Source of the DNA: Nitrospirales bacterium
GTDB taxonomy: Bacteria; Nitrospirota; Nitrospiria; Nitrospirales; UBA8639
Reading direction: 5' to 3'
Assembly: GCA_029261355.1 (NCBI GenBank)
Contig: JAJDBM010000024.1
Span: 372,001 to 436,000 of the forward strand
Length of the DNA: 64,000 bases
The position numbers were made by a program, and so were the translations under genes. This document shows positions 55,600 through 64,000 of the stretch, one piece after another. The first letter of the stretch is position 1. Each line of letters opens with the position of its first letter. The notes under the pieces were generated by a model. That model did no database searches, was not told the DNA's origin, and saw only the letters and a list, made by a program, of their open reading frames with translations.

Positions 55600-55848
55600 T
55601 TACGCTGGGGGATTTTCCTGAAAGGTTTTGGCGCAATCATGACTACAAAAATAATATGTTTGATTCTCGATCGTTGTGGTGATCGCAGAACCAGCCGTGA
55701 CATACACCTTACAGATTGGATCTTGAACCATGGTATCTTTGGCTAAATACTTCGTCGAATTGCCTGGGTCACTCCAGTCACGAATGGCCCGACGCACCAT
55801 GTAATATAAAATAAGAAGTAGAACAAGTATGACAATAATTTTGTACAT
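55600..55848 (-). CDS. Small membrane-anchored YHS-domain protein
   Basis: An 82-residue protein if started at ATG 55848, behind AAGGG. The first 20 residues form a membrane helix (KIIVILVLLLILYYMV). A YHS-type domain follows at about 40-80 (DPICKVYV, TYYFCSHDCAKTF), with three cysteines suited to binding a metal ion. The longer frame from 55896 has an unlikely N-terminus. YHS domains occur in metal-handling proteins. Proximity to the arsenic pair may be coincidental, since it is read in the opposite direction. Confidence 0.65.
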   Translation of the reverse strand: MYKIIVILVLLLILYYMVRRAIRDWSDPGNSTKYLAKDTMVQDPICKVYVTAGSAITTTIENQTYYFCSHDCAKTFQENPPA

Positions 55849-56123
55849 GTAACCCTTGTTGCCTGGGAAAAAAGGAGTAGCGTCCACCCTAACCATCGCT
55901 CATGGACCATGAGCCTCTCAATGAAGTATAACTGGTTTCCAAGTTCGTGGCCAAGGAAGATCACGTTTCCCCAAGATGTGAGAAATACCTACGATTGCTG
56001 CTCAGCAGAACGTCAGCTCGGCTTCTTCTTGAAACACTGACGATTATTATGAGAACGTACCTGTAATACCTACATTTCTCAAAGAAGCGAGTCAATCGCA
56101 TCACCTGAATAGGAGAGTATCAT

Positions 56124-56399
56124 ATGATAACGATCGCCCTTATGGGAGAGCTACAAACGATAGATGGAGAACGGACTATTGGCTGTGAAGCATCTGACCC
56201 AATATCAGTGAAACAATTGATTCGAAACCAAGGCAGGCCACTTCGGGATGTTTTTCAATTATTGAAAGAAAAGAAGCTCATGGTCACCGTGAACAAGCGC
56301 ATAGCGAGTGAAGATACCAAAGTCAACGAAGGGGATGTTGTCAATCTCGTTGCTCATAACGGTATGGGCCAAAGTGGCTTAACGCCGTCACTTTATTAA
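56124..56399 (+). CDS. ThiS/MoaD-like beta-grasp protein without GG tail
   Basis: A 91-residue ubiquitin-like beta-grasp protein. The pattern of strands and helix and the closing VNEGDVVNLVAHNGMG (about 68-83) match ThiS/MoaD sulfur carriers. The usual terminal diglycine is absent: the protein ends GLTPSLY. It may therefore need processing, act in regulation, or be a divergent fold member. GAGAGT precedes the ATG as a weak ribosome site. It stands alone, ending in a strong bidirectional terminator. Confidence 0.6.
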   Translation: MITIALMGELQTIDGERTIGCEASDPISVKQLIRNQGRPLRDVFQLLKEKKLMVTVNKRIASEDTKVNEGDVVNLVAHNGMGQSGLTPSLY

Positions 56400-56504
56400 T
56401 TATGGTGAATCCAAATGCACCCCAGCTGAACTCTTGTACACGATGGTTTCTATAATTGTGAATCGACTCTCACCTTCATCAAACAATCCAATCTATTGAG
56501 AATA

Positions 56505-56541
56505 AAAAAAGGGCCAGCACTGTAGAGTGCTGGCCCTTTTT
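56505..56541. terminator. Bidirectional intrinsic terminator
   Basis: An 11-base perfect stem GGGCCAGCACT (56511-56521) and AGTGCTGGCCC (56526-56536) with a GTAG loop, A-run before and T-run after. It ends both the rightward ThiS-like gene and the leftward HU gene. Confidence 0.92.
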
Positions 56542-56603
56542 AATCATAGCCATTGAGGCAGAAGACCTCGATAATTCAAGATCTACCCCACAAATGCTGT
56601 GTG

Positions 56604-56894
56604 CTACTTTTTCACCCCTAAAATTTTGTCTTTGGCCGCCTTCGCTACTCGAAACTTTAAAACCTTCTTTGCTGGGATTTTAATGGCTTCCCCAGTTTGC
56701 GGGTTACGCCCAATTCTCGCTTTACGATGTGCAAGAACCAGCTTACCTAAGCCTGGTAACGTAAATGCATTTTTGGCTTCCTTGTAGGACAATTCTGCCA
56801 AGTCATCGAGAATTTGTGTTGCCGTCTTCTTTGTGATGTCTGCCTTCTTCGCCAAATGATCGGCAATCTGAGACTTAGTCATCGCTTTTCCCAT
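56604..56894 (-). CDS. HU/IHF-family DNA-binding protein
   Basis: A 96-residue nucleoid protein that bends DNA as a dimer. The family's dimer helices (MTKSQIADHLAKKADITKKT) come first, followed by FTLPGLGKLVLAHRKARIGRNP, with the strand and arm region containing GRNPQTGEAIKIPAKKV. Highly basic end (AAKDKILGVKK). A purine-rich AGGAGGAGG ribosome site precedes the ATG on the leftward strand. It has its own promoter in the 56.9-57.2 kb gap. Whether it is HU or IHF-like cannot be told from this. Confidence 0.93.
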   Translation of the reverse strand: MGKAMTKSQIADHLAKKADITKKTATQILDDLAELSYKEAKNAFTLPGLGKLVLAHRKARIGRNPQTGEAIKIPAKKVLKFRVAKAAKDKILGVKK

Positions 56895-57260
56895 TACAGA
56901 CCTCCTCCTCAGAGATGTTAAATAACTGTTATCCGTCAGCTTGTGTCGTTAAGAAAATACCAAAGGCAGGGGGACTCTTTGCCTCTATTGTTTTAGAGGT
57001 GAGTGTCACACGTACGAGCCCCAAGAAACACGCCCATGCCCTCTCAGTAGGCAAACGAGCGAAAGTGTACCGGATGCACAATACCCTGTCAACAAAGAGT
57101 ACATTATATATACATCCTCAACTGAGTTAGGAATTCCAACTTAGATAGCACTCCTCGTTACTTGAGGGATTCTCTTGCAGGAAAACCACATGGCCAGGTA
57201 CAGTACAGCACTACTTAGAAGTTATAATTTATTATTATCCAATTGTAAAGACCCAGGACT
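56895..57260. other. Divergent intergenic region
   Basis: About 365 bases between the leftward HU gene and a rightward hypothetical gene. It holds the purine-rich ribosome site of HU (complement of cctcctcct near 56900) and presumably promoters for both genes. No strong structure or further gene is seen. Confidence 0.4.
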
Positions 57261-57851
57261 ATGGCTAAAGAACTCCCCGTTATTTCATCTTCCACAGATA
57301 GTGAAGAACCAGCGAAACAAGTCGTGTCGTATACGCGAGTCTTTTGTCAACGAGAAGACAGCCCACCGCTTAAACTACTATTAGACTTTCTCAAATCAAA
57401 AAACCAAATTCCTCTTATCGCTAAGATGGATCCAGAGGCTCTGGATGATTGGGACTGGACACATATTACGATCGGGTATCATCGTGAACGAAAACCCATT
57501 CAGTTGTTTTGCGTCCGCGACAAAGGCACATACAAAGATGTCTTTGAAACTGAGAAAGTGACGTTTTTAAATCGTTTATCACCACATGATCATGAGGAAG
57601 CGGGAATCGCAAAAGAATTCGTGACACGCGCCAATTTTATTGCCACCACCCAATTATCCCCAGATGATATCACCGATGAAGGCTACGACTTTAACGGATG
57701 GATTCTTGAATTTTTCCAGGAAAATTGTGATGGCATCGTCCAAATTGACGGACAGGGATTTTTCTCCCCCAAAGGTGACCTCATTGTTGATATGGAGGAA
57801 GCAGAAGAAACTGGACTTGATGGGTCGCCAAATCCGATAGAAAGCGCGTAA
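57261..57851 (+). CDS. Conserved hypothetical soluble protein
   Basis: A 196-residue acidic cytosolic protein without signal peptide or membrane segment. The order of strands and helices looks folded from about residue 25: TRVFCQREDSPPLKLLLDFL, then DWDWTHITIGYHRERKPIQL, then ETEKVTFLNRLSPH and a final FFSPKGDLIVDMEEAEETG. I recognise no family. It starts at ATG 57261 and is read towards the leftward amidohydrolase, which ends 68 bases on. Confidence 0.6.
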   Translation: MAKELPVISSSTDSEEPAKQVVSYTRVFCQREDSPPLKLLLDFLKSKNQIPLIAKMDPEALDDWDWTHITIGYHRERKPIQLFCVRDKGTYKDVFETEKVTFLNRLSPHDHEEAGIAKEFVTRANFIATTQLSPDDITDEGYDFNGWILEFFQENCDGIVQIDGQGFFSPKGDLIVDMEEAEETGLDGSPNPIESA

Positions 57852-57918
57852 GGCAGCAACCAGGGAACGTGCCAGGCATGCCCGTTGCGCAGGACACACT
57901 CCTATCTCGTATGACCAC

Positions 57919-59223
57919 TCACGAGGTGCTCCCCATCGTGTCGACAACACACCCTTCAAATGTTCTCTTCGGAAATTTCGTGAGTTCCCCACGATAGGCG
58001 AGACCAGACTTTATCACTTCAACCAGTGCACCCGTTTCAAAAGCCTGAGGGTTTGCTACGACATCAGCGTTAGTCACCAAGAGATCTGCCGTATATCCTT
58101 CCGCAACTTTCCCAATTTCATTCTCTCCAACAAGCTCACCCGCCAATCCTGTCATACCATGCCAGGCTGATAGAGCTGGCACACCATCATCCATTAACGC
58201 CACCAACTCCATATAATTTCTCCCGTGCATGCCAGGAAGGATCGGATCAGTTCCCCCAAGCATCGTCAACCCACTCTTAAAGGCAATTTGAACAGCTTGA
58301 GCATGCGACTCGGCCACTTGCTGAACCTTCTGCATGACAAAAGGACTGAGATTCTCTGCCTTAGTCAAAGCCTGACCAACCCATGAGGTTGGCGTCACAG
58401 TACAGCCCTTCACATAGGCTTTTTCAGCAAGCTCTTCATTCATAAATGAGATATGCTGAATATCTTTTACGCCATGTTCAATAGCCAGTGCGATCCCACT
58501 TTGGCTATGGGCATGGGCCGCAACATACATACCTCGGCCAGCCGCCTCTTCGCATATCGCATCAATTTCAGCTGCAGTGAAATCCCGATGTTCAAGATGA
58601 TCTGAAGGTGACACAACTCCTGGACTCGCACAAATCTTCACTAAGTCTCCTCCACATGCGGCTATCTCCCTCACACGCTTTCGACAAGCCCAAGGCCCAT
58701 CGACAATACTTGATGGGCGACCTGGCCCAGGAGGCCACAAAGCAGAAACCTGTCCGCAGCAACGGTCAGGGCCCAGAAAGTCAGCATGCCCGCCAGTTGT
58801 CGATAACATACAAATCGCAATTTTCAACCTCGGACCAATGATGACCCCTTGATCAACAAGACGTTTCAACACGTGGGTTGCGCCACCAACATCACGCATC
58901 GTAGTGACTCCCCCATTCACGAGCGTGGTATAGAGAATGCGTTCTGAGTAAATGAGCCCTTCTGGACCATTCATTCGTTCAATATCATCGCGACCAACCC
59001 CCAAAATAGTCACATGTCCATGACAGTCAATCAAACCAGGCGTCACGGTATAGGTAGAACAATCAATACGTGTGACGTCAGCCCCTTTAGGTTTTTTGGG
59101 ATCATGTGGTTGAACCGCCGTAATCTTCTCATCTTCAATCCACACATCCACATGTTCCTGAATCGCACCCTTAGTCGCTGACGTCCCATCATAAAGTTTT
59201 AGAATATTTGAGAGCACAATCAT
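57919..59223 (-). CDS. Metal-dependent amidohydrolase
   Basis: A 434-residue amidohydrolase of the imidazolonepropionase/prolidase-like branch (TIM barrel with composite beta sandwich). The first metal motif HGH lies in TPGLIDCHGHVTILG (about residues 62-76). Later ligands are seen in AAHAHSQSGIALAIEHGVKD and QHISF, and the aspartate in MLGGTDPILPG. These bind one or two metal ions for hydrolysis of an amide or ring. The C-terminal GKVAEGYTADLLVTNADVV segment is the typical sandwich part. Exact substrate unknown. The ATG lies at 59223; the gene has no close partners. Confidence 0.85.
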   Translation of the reverse strand: MIVLSNILKLYDGTSATKGAIQEHVDVWIEDEKITAVQPHDPKKPKGADVTRIDCSTYTVTPGLIDCHGHVTILGVGRDDIERMNGPEGLIYSERILYTTLVNGGVTTMRDVGGATHVLKRLVDQGVIIGPRLKIAICMLSTTGGHADFLGPDRCCGQVSALWPPGPGRPSSIVDGPWACRKRVREIAACGGDLVKICASPGVVSPSDHLEHRDFTAAEIDAICEEAAGRGMYVAAHAHSQSGIALAIEHGVKDIQHISFMNEELAEKAYVKGCTVTPTSWVGQALTKAENLSPFVMQKVQQVAESHAQAVQIAFKSGLTMLGGTDPILPGMHGRNYMELVALMDDGVPALSAWHGMTGLAGELVGENEIGKVAEGYTADLLVTNADVVANPQAFETGALVEVIKSGLAYRGELTKFPKRTFEGCVVDTMGSTS

Positions 59224-59468
59224 AAACAGTCCTCACAAAAAAGAAATAATGATTTGAACCTTGGCTTCATTCGTTTCTCATCTACCCTTTATATGGCTCT
59301 TGGTAACCTTTCCTTATTTTAACTGTCAACCGATATCGTTTAATGCTTCCTTTGCAGAAACCGCAGGATCATGATAGTCTTGTTCATAGAAAATATGGCA
59401 CCAAATATGGGGTTTTCTGGACGTTTTATCTCCTTTTCCCTTCAGTGCCTCGATTACTGATGTGAACC

Positions 59469-59496
59469 GACTGTCGGTGACAGTCTTCTTTTTTTT
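59469..59496 (+). terminator. Terminator-like hairpin in the gcvP leader
   Basis: GACTGTC-GGT-GACAGTC stem (59469-59485) followed by TTC and eight T. There is no rightward gene close upstream (the nearest ends at 57851), so it may be an attenuator in the gcvP leader rather than a gene end. Confidence 0.45.
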
Positions 59497-59541
59497 CAGA
59501 TCAACACACCCACCGATGTATGCTTGCTAAGTCTCAACGGT

Positions 59542-59576
59542 GAGGGGAAAACCCTCGGTTTCATCCGAGGAGTTTT
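59542..59576 (+). promoter_or_regulatory. Mutually exclusive hairpins before gcvP
   Basis: GAGGG (59542-59546) can pair with CCCTC (59552-59556). Alternatively CCTCGG (59553-59558) pairs with CCGAGG (59565-59570), extended by AAAAC (59548-59552) with GTTTT (59572-59576). The two cannot form together. They lie about 30 bases before the gcvP ATG, where a switch could act on translation. Confidence 0.4.
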
Positions 59577-59608
59577 GTTCAAGCAAATACAACCCAATTT
59601 AGGTAGCC

Positions 59609-62497
59609 ATGTCCAATAATTATACAGATCAGGAATTCGCGAGTCTTGACACCTTTCCGCGTCGGCACATTGGGCCAACGGATTCAGACATCCAAGAAAT
59701 GCTTGGAACTCTAGGCCTTTCGTCACTTGACGCCTTAGTGAAAAGCACGGTCCCGGAAGATATTCGTTTAAAGAAGCCCCTTGCGCTTCACACCCATCGC
59801 AATGAGCAAGATGTTTTAAAAGAATTAAAAGATATCGCCAAACATAATCACATCTCGCGATCGTTCATTGGAATGGGATACTACGACTGTATCACTCCCT
59901 CCGTCATTCTCCGAAATATCCTTGAAAACCCTGCGTGGTACACCCAATACACCCCGTATCAAGCTGAAATTTCTCAAGGTCGCTTGGAAGCACTACTGAA
60001 CTTTCAAACTATTGTGACCGATCTCACGGGATTACCATTGGCCAACGCTTCGTTATTAGATGAAGCCACTGCCGCCGCCGAAGCCATGACCATGTGCCGA
60101 GCGATCGGTCATTCAGATCGAACAACATTTTTTATCTCAGACGATTGTCACCCGCAAACCATTGCCGTCATTCAGACTCGAGCCAAACCACTTGGGATTA
60201 CCATTGAAATCGGCGACTGCGACGCACTCGAACTTCAAAACCATCAATACTTTGGGATACTCCTTCACTATCCCACCTCCAAAGGGTTTATTCGAAACTA
60301 CCAGCATGTAGCCCAACAAGCCCATACCGCTGAAACACTCGTGGTTGTCGCCACTGACCTGCTTGCCCTGACTCTTCTACAGGCGCCCGGTGAATGGGGT
60401 GCAGACATTGCGATTGGGTCAAGTCAACGATTCGGCGTACCACTGGGATTCGGGGGACCTCATGCCGCATTCCTCTCGACCAAAGAAGAGTATAAACGAC
60501 AAATGCCAGGTCGTATGGTTGGAGTCTCACGCGATGTGCATGGACAAGTGGCCTATCGACTCGCCCTCCAAACACGCGAGCAGCATATTCGTCGAGATCG
60601 TGCCACGAGCAATATCTGTACAGCTCAGGCCCTTCTCGCCAATGTCGCCAGCATGTATGCGGTCTACCATGGTCCGGCCGGCCTCAGACAAATTGCTCAC
60701 AGAATTCGTGGTCTGACATTACGAGTAGCGGAAGGACTCAGAAAACTGGGATGTCAGGTGGAAAATGAACTGTACTTTGATACGCTTTACGTCAAGTCGC
60801 AGGAACTTTCACCGAAGCAGGTTTTGGCGAATTGCCAAACACAGGGAATCAATCTTCGCTCGTTTCCAGATGGGGCATTTGGTATTTCTTTAGACGAACC
60901 AACCTCCGCATCTGACATCACACGCCTATTGAAAGTATTTTCAAAGACCGAACAACTTCCATTTACCTTGGATGATCTTTCACAAGATATTAATTCCACT
61001 ATTCCAAGCCCCTTTTTGAGGACAACACCATTTCTGACGCATGAGGTGTTTAATCAGTACCACTCTGAACACGAATTACTTCGCTACATGTACCAGCTTC
61101 AAAATCGTGATCTCTCCCTGGTTCATTCCATGATTCCATTAGGGTCATGCACAATGAAGCTGAATGCAACAGTAGAAATGATTCCTGTCACTTGGCCGGA
61201 GTTTGGAAAATTGCACCCCTTTGCTCCACAAGAGCAAACAACAGGCTACAAGAAAGTCTTTCAGCAACTTGAGCAATGGCTCGCCGAAATTTCTGGGTTT
61301 CATGCAGTCTCGCTTCAACCCAATGCAGGCTCGCAGGGAGAATATGCTGGCCTCATGGTCATTCATGCGTATCATGAACATCGTGGCGACATGCAACGCA
61401 ACGTGTGCCTTATTCCAGTTTCTGCACATGGCACCAATCCGGCGAGTGCCGTGATTGCTGGGATGAAGGTCGTTCCCGTCGCCTGTGATCAACAAGGCAA
61501 TATTGATCTTGCTGACTTGAAAGCCAAGTCAGAACTCCACAAGGACACCCTCGCGGCCTTAATGGTGACCTACCCATCAACGCATGGGGTGTTCGAAGAA
61601 ACCATTCGTGAGGTCTGTCAGATCGTGCATAATCATGGCGGACAAGTGTATATGGATGGGGCCAACATGAACGCCATGGTTGGCCTCTGCCGACCAGGGG
61701 ATATGGGAGCTGATGTCTGCCACCTCAATCTTCACAAAACATTTTGTATCCCTCACGGTGGAGGCGGCCCCGGCATGGGTCCCATTGGGGTCGCAACTCA
61801 CCTTGCACCATTTCTTCCTGGGCATCCCATTCACAATCCTAGCGGAGATCAGGCCATTGGCCCTGTCGCGGCAGCACCCTACGGCAGCCCAAGCATTCTC
61901 CCAATATCCTGGGCATTCATTGCTCTGATGGGAGAGGACGGCCTGACCAAAGCCACACAAGTAGCCATTCTCAATGCCAACTACATGGCCAAGCGCCTAG
62001 AAAAACATTACGACGTACTGTATACCGGAAAGAATGGTCTCTCTGCACACGAATTTATTCTGGACTTACGACCATTTAAAAAGACCGCGGAGGTTGAGGT
62101 CGAAGATATTGCGAAGCGACTGATGGATTTCGGCTTTCATGCCCCAACTATATCCTGGCCCGTCCCGGGCACCATGATGGTTGAACCAACAGAAAGCGAA
62201 TCAAAAGCTGAGTTAGATCGTTACTGTGAAGCCTTACTCACTATCAGAAAAGAAATCGCAGAGATCGAAGATGGTCGACTTCCTCGGGACAATAATCCGC
62301 TTAAACATGCCCCTCATACTATTGAGCATATTGCGACTTCTGAGTGGGACCATCCGTATTCACGTGAACAGGCCGCCTTCCCGCTCCCTTGGCTTCGCAC
62401 AAGAAAATTCTGGCCGGCTGTTTCACGAATTGATAACGTCTATGGAGATCGGAACCTCATTTGTACCTGCCCACCAATGGAAAGCTTCCAAGACTAA
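59609..62497 (+). CDS. gcvP: Glycine dehydrogenase (decarboxylating), P-protein
   Basis: Full-length homodimer-type P-protein of the glycine cleavage system, 962 residues. It decarboxylates glycine with PLP and passes the aminomethyl group to the lipoyl of GcvH; it can run in reverse for glycine synthesis. The N-terminal signature [10 protein letters not shown] starts at residue 16. The PLP lysine lies in [20 protein letters not shown] (about residues 710-730). The C-terminal PEGGRLPRDN-type ending is present as [17 protein letters not shown]. GcvH and GcvT are not in the window. The start has AGG eight bases upstream. The leader holds possible regulatory hairpins. Confidence 0.95.
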   Translation: MSNNYTDQEFASLDTFPRRHIGPTDSDIQEMLGTLGLSSLDALVKSTVPEDIRLKKPLALHTHRNEQDVLKELKDIAKHNHISRSFIGMGYYDCITPSVILRNILENPAWYTQYTPYQAEISQGRLEALLNFQTIVTDLTGLPLANASLLDEATAAAEAMTMCRAIGHSDRTTFFISDDCHPQTIAVIQTRAKPLGITIEIGDCDALELQNHQYFGILLHYPTSKGFIRNYQHVAQQAHTAETLVVVATDLLALTLLQAPGEWGADIAIGSSQRFGVPLGFGGPHAAFLSTKEEYKRQMPGRMVGVSRDVHGQVAYRLALQTREQHIRRDRATSNICTAQALLANVASMYAVYHGPAGLRQIAHRIRGLTLRVAEGLRKLGCQVENELYFDTLYVKSQELSPKQVLANCQTQGINLRSFPDGAFGISLDEPTSASDITRLLKVFSKTEQLPFTLDDLSQDINSTIPSPFLRTTPFLTHEVFNQYHSEHELLRYMYQLQNRDLSLVHSMIPLGSCTMKLNATVEMIPVTWPEFGKLHPFAPQEQTTGYKKVFQQLEQWLAEISGFHAVSLQPNAGSQGEYAGLMVIHAYHEHRGDMQRNVCLIPVSAHGTNPASAVIAGMKVVPVACDQQGNIDLADLKAKSELHKDTLAALMVTYPSTHGVFEETIREVCQIVHNHGGQVYMDGANMNAMVGLCRPGDMGADVCHLNLHKTFCIPHGGGGPGMGPIGVATHLAPFLPGHPIHNPSGDQAIGPVAAAPYGSPSILPISWAFIALMGEDGLTKATQVAILNANYMAKRLEKHYDVLYTGKNGLSAHEFILDLRPFKKTAEVEVEDIAKRLMDFGFHAPTISWPVPGTMMVEPTESESKAELDRYCEALLTIRKEIAEIEDGRLPRDNNPLKHAPHTIEHIATSEWDHPYSREQAAFPLPWLRTRKFWPAVSRIDNVYGDRNLICTCPPMESFQD

Positions 62498-62623
62498 GCC
62501 ATAAACCAATAATGAATTTGCCTCTTGCAGGGCGCTACCAGACCACTCTCACCACAAACATGTTGCATAACATGGTCATGCGTTGCAGCATGACTCACCT
62601 GAAGCATTCTTTGGTGTAACACC

Positions 62624-63895
62624 ATGGCTTCCAACTCCTCCAACAAACTACTTCTCTTCATCATCATTGGAATCCTGAGTGGCATATTCCTAGGCGGGTT
62701 GGCTCCTGACATAGGAATAGAGGTGCAGTTTCTGGGCGATCTATTTCTGAAGTCTCTCTTTGCCATGGTGATTCCGTTAGTCATGAGTTCCATGATTGTC
62801 GGAGTGAGTAGCTTAGGAGATGTCAGAAAATTAGGACAGTTAGGAGGACGAACCGTCGCCTTCTTTATGGCAACCACGGCTATCGCGGTTTCCATCGGGT
62901 TGGTATTGGTGTTGGTCATTCATCCAGGCATGCCTCTAGAGAACCACATCACCGAATCATCAAACGAATCCATGCAACAGGTAACCACGCGCATGGAGGA
63001 TAAACCCACCACTCTCATCGATTTACTGAAAACGATTCTGACAAGCATGGTGCCAGAAAACCTTTTTGCGGCCATGGCGAATATGGAAATTCTTCCACTC
63101 ATTGTCTTCTCACTGGTATTCGGTGGCGTTCTCACAACAATCGGTGAGAAAGGCCTAATTGTTATTCGTTTCTTTGATAGCATTAACGAAGCCATTATGG
63201 CCATCGTACATCTCTTAATGTGGGCCGCTCCGATTGGCATAGGCGCACTCATTGCCGGACGATTAGGTGAAGCCGGAGGTTTTGCGGGTTTTTGGCCGCA
63301 GCTTCAAACGTTAGGCGCATACGCAGGAACGGTCATACTCGCACTCCTCATCCACGGCCTGATCATCTTACCTCTTGCCCTTCGATTCTTAGCAAAGAAA
63401 TCAGTCATGGCTTACGCGAAGGTCATGAGCGCACCATTGATGACCGCTTTTTCGACGAGCTCGAGTTCAGCGACCATGCCGTTGACCATAGAAAATCTTA
63501 TTGAAAAGGGAAAGATATCTCGGCGCACCGTCAGCTTTGTGGTTCCACTTGGCGCAACCATAAACATGAACGGTACGGCCCTGTACGAAGCGGTGGCTGC
63601 TGTATATATCGCACAAAGCTATGGAATTGAACTGGGATTAGGTGAAACCCTTATTATCCTTCTCACCGCCACGCTCTCCGCCATTGGGGCCGCAGGTATC
63701 CCTGAGGCAGGCCTCGTCACCATGGTCATTGTGCTGAAAGCCGTGGATCTGCCAATCGAAGGAGTCTCGCTGATCTTAGTCATTGATTGGTTTCTTGATC
63801 GTTGCCGAACGACCATCAATGTCTGGGGGGACTCAGTAGGAGCAGCCGTGATTGATCGACTTGAAGGCAGCCAAGAAAAGACTGAGTCCTTATAA
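62624..63895 (+). CDS. Dicarboxylate/amino acid:cation symporter (DAACS family)
   Basis: A 423-residue secondary transporter of the GltP/GltT/DctA family, using Na+ or H+ to import glutamate, aspartate or C4-dicarboxylates. Eight helices and the two re-entrant loops are visible: serine-rich SSSSATMPLTIENL (hairpin 1) and the conserved VPLGATINMNGTALYE motif, then GIPEAGLVTMVIVL and the substrate-site DRCRTTINVWGDS near residue 395. The last helix ends DRLEGSQ. It follows gcvP by 126 bases, probably on a separate promoter. Substrate cannot be fixed from sequence alone. Its stop overlaps the end of the next, leftward gene. Confidence 0.9.
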   Translation: MASNSSNKLLLFIIIGILSGIFLGGLAPDIGIEVQFLGDLFLKSLFAMVIPLVMSSMIVGVSSLGDVRKLGQLGGRTVAFFMATTAIAVSIGLVLVLVIHPGMPLENHITESSNESMQQVTTRMEDKPTTLIDLLKTILTSMVPENLFAAMANMEILPLIVFSLVFGGVLTTIGEKGLIVIRFFDSINEAIMAIVHLLMWAAPIGIGALIAGRLGEAGGFAGFWPQLQTLGAYAGTVILALLIHGLIILPLALRFLAKKSVMAYAKVMSAPLMTAFSTSSSSATMPLTIENLIEKGKISRRTVSFVVPLGATINMNGTALYEAVAAVYIAQSYGIELGLGETLIILLTATLSAIGAAGIPEAGLVTMVIVLKAVDLPIEGVSLILVIDWFLDRCRTTINVWGDSVGAAVIDRLEGSQEKTESL

Positions 63896-64000
63896 TCCAC
63901 TTCGGTCATCTCGAGAAATCGTCAACTTGGCATCAATGAAGTCTTGATGTGCGAGTTCTAACCCCGTCGTAATCGCACGAATCTCTTCGATTTCCTCATT
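63890..64000 (-). CDS. C-terminal end of a leftward gene (partial)
   Basis: The window's right edge cuts this leftward gene. The last 36 residues are visible (EEIEEIRAITTGLELAHQDF and on, ending DDRSGL), a hydrophilic, helix-like, acidic end with no recognised motif. Its stop at 63890-63892 overlaps the symporter stop by a few bases, so the two genes converge. Because only the tail is seen, function cannot be given. Confidence 0.45.
   Translation of the reverse strand, partial: NEEIEEIRAITTGLELAHQDFIDAKLTISRDDRSGL

Larger units (their letters stand above)
59224..59608. other. Intergenic region, leader of gcvP
   Basis: About 385 bases between the leftward amidohydrolase and rightward gcvP. 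It contains a terminator-like hairpin at 59469-59496 and a set of overlapping hairpins at 59542-59576, listed separately. It also has a leftward open frame of about 65 codons without a start codon, which I do not call as a gene. No glycine riboswitch core was recognised. Confidence 0.45.

Noticed and set aside
59337-59530. Leftward frame of about 65 codons in the gcvP leader with protein-like text (ending KEALNDIG)
   Set aside because: No ATG, GTG or TTG start follows the upstream stop codon, and part of the lysine run comes from a T-run that also fits a terminator. A remnant is possible but not supported.
1-64000. CRISPR arrays, tRNA/rRNA genes, insertion sequences and phage genes
   Set aside because: Read for regular direct repeats, transposase-like proteins, and tRNA-like folds in the gaps; none was found. 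The hydrolase island therefore has no visible mobile-element borders.

Overview
The window looks like a chromosome segment of a chemolithoautotrophic Nitrospirota bacterium, most likely a Nitrospira-like nitrite oxidiser of a lower-GC lineage. This is inference. It rests on a complex I operon with two NuoM genes and no nuoE/F, a large inorganic-carbon uptake cluster, and the general style of the proteins. By eye the GC content is moderate, and the 36-50 kb part is AT-richer. I found no rRNA, tRNA, CRISPR array, transposase or phage gene.

Layout. (1) 0.1-1.1 kb: a leftward fatty acid desaturase, then about 1.5 kb without a large gene that holds a possible 23-residue membrane peptide and a structured RNA candidate. 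(2) 2.6-15.9 kb: an inorganic-carbon and ion supercluster. It has a SulP transporter, an MpsC-like protein, DabA (DUF2309), a full set of Mrp-antiporter-type genes (E, F, G, split A, B, C, D), a 703-residue NuoL/DabB-like subunit with an unusual triple 27-residue repeat in its lateral helix, and a NuoM-like subunit. A second copy of the RNA candidate lies just before mrpE. (3) 16.0-20.7 kb: conserved hypotheticals and a leftward PriA whose ATPase/helicase motifs are degenerate while its zinc cysteines are intact. (4) 21.0-34.8 kb: nuoABCD-G-IJKLMMN. Genes E, F and H are missing here, NuoM is duplicated, and NuoL has a lengthened C-terminal lateral helix. This is the '2M' type of complex I, which is thought to have extra pumping capacity and, in such organisms, may run backwards towards a low-potential acceptor.

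(5) 35.2-51.7 kb: an accessory island that starts with an orphan sigma-54-type response regulator. It continues with mostly exported proteins, many of them predicted lipoproteins: six alpha/beta-hydrolase-type proteins of at least four kinds, a dihaem RoxA-like cytochrome, a catalase-related haem lipoprotein, and a papain-like protease fused to a hydrolase. The grouping suggests an envelope system acting on lipids, lipid peroxides or other hydrophobic polymers. It is the best candidate here for an undescribed system. (6) 51.8-64 kb: a zinc-ribbon membrane protein, an arsM-arsS pair for arsenosugar synthesis, a YHS protein, a ThiS/MoaD-like protein, an HU protein, a hypothetical, an amidohydrolase, full-length glycine dehydrogenase (gcvP) behind a structured leader, a dicarboxylate/amino-acid symporter, and the tail of one more leftward gene.

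How the parts fit together. The supercluster would use the ion gradient to concentrate CO2/bicarbonate for autotrophy. The modified complex I would spend or build the same gradient while moving electrons between quinone and a soluble low-potential carrier. The hydrolase island, the arsenic genes and the symporter look like niche adaptation. All functions are read from sequence motifs and gene context only; no searches were run.
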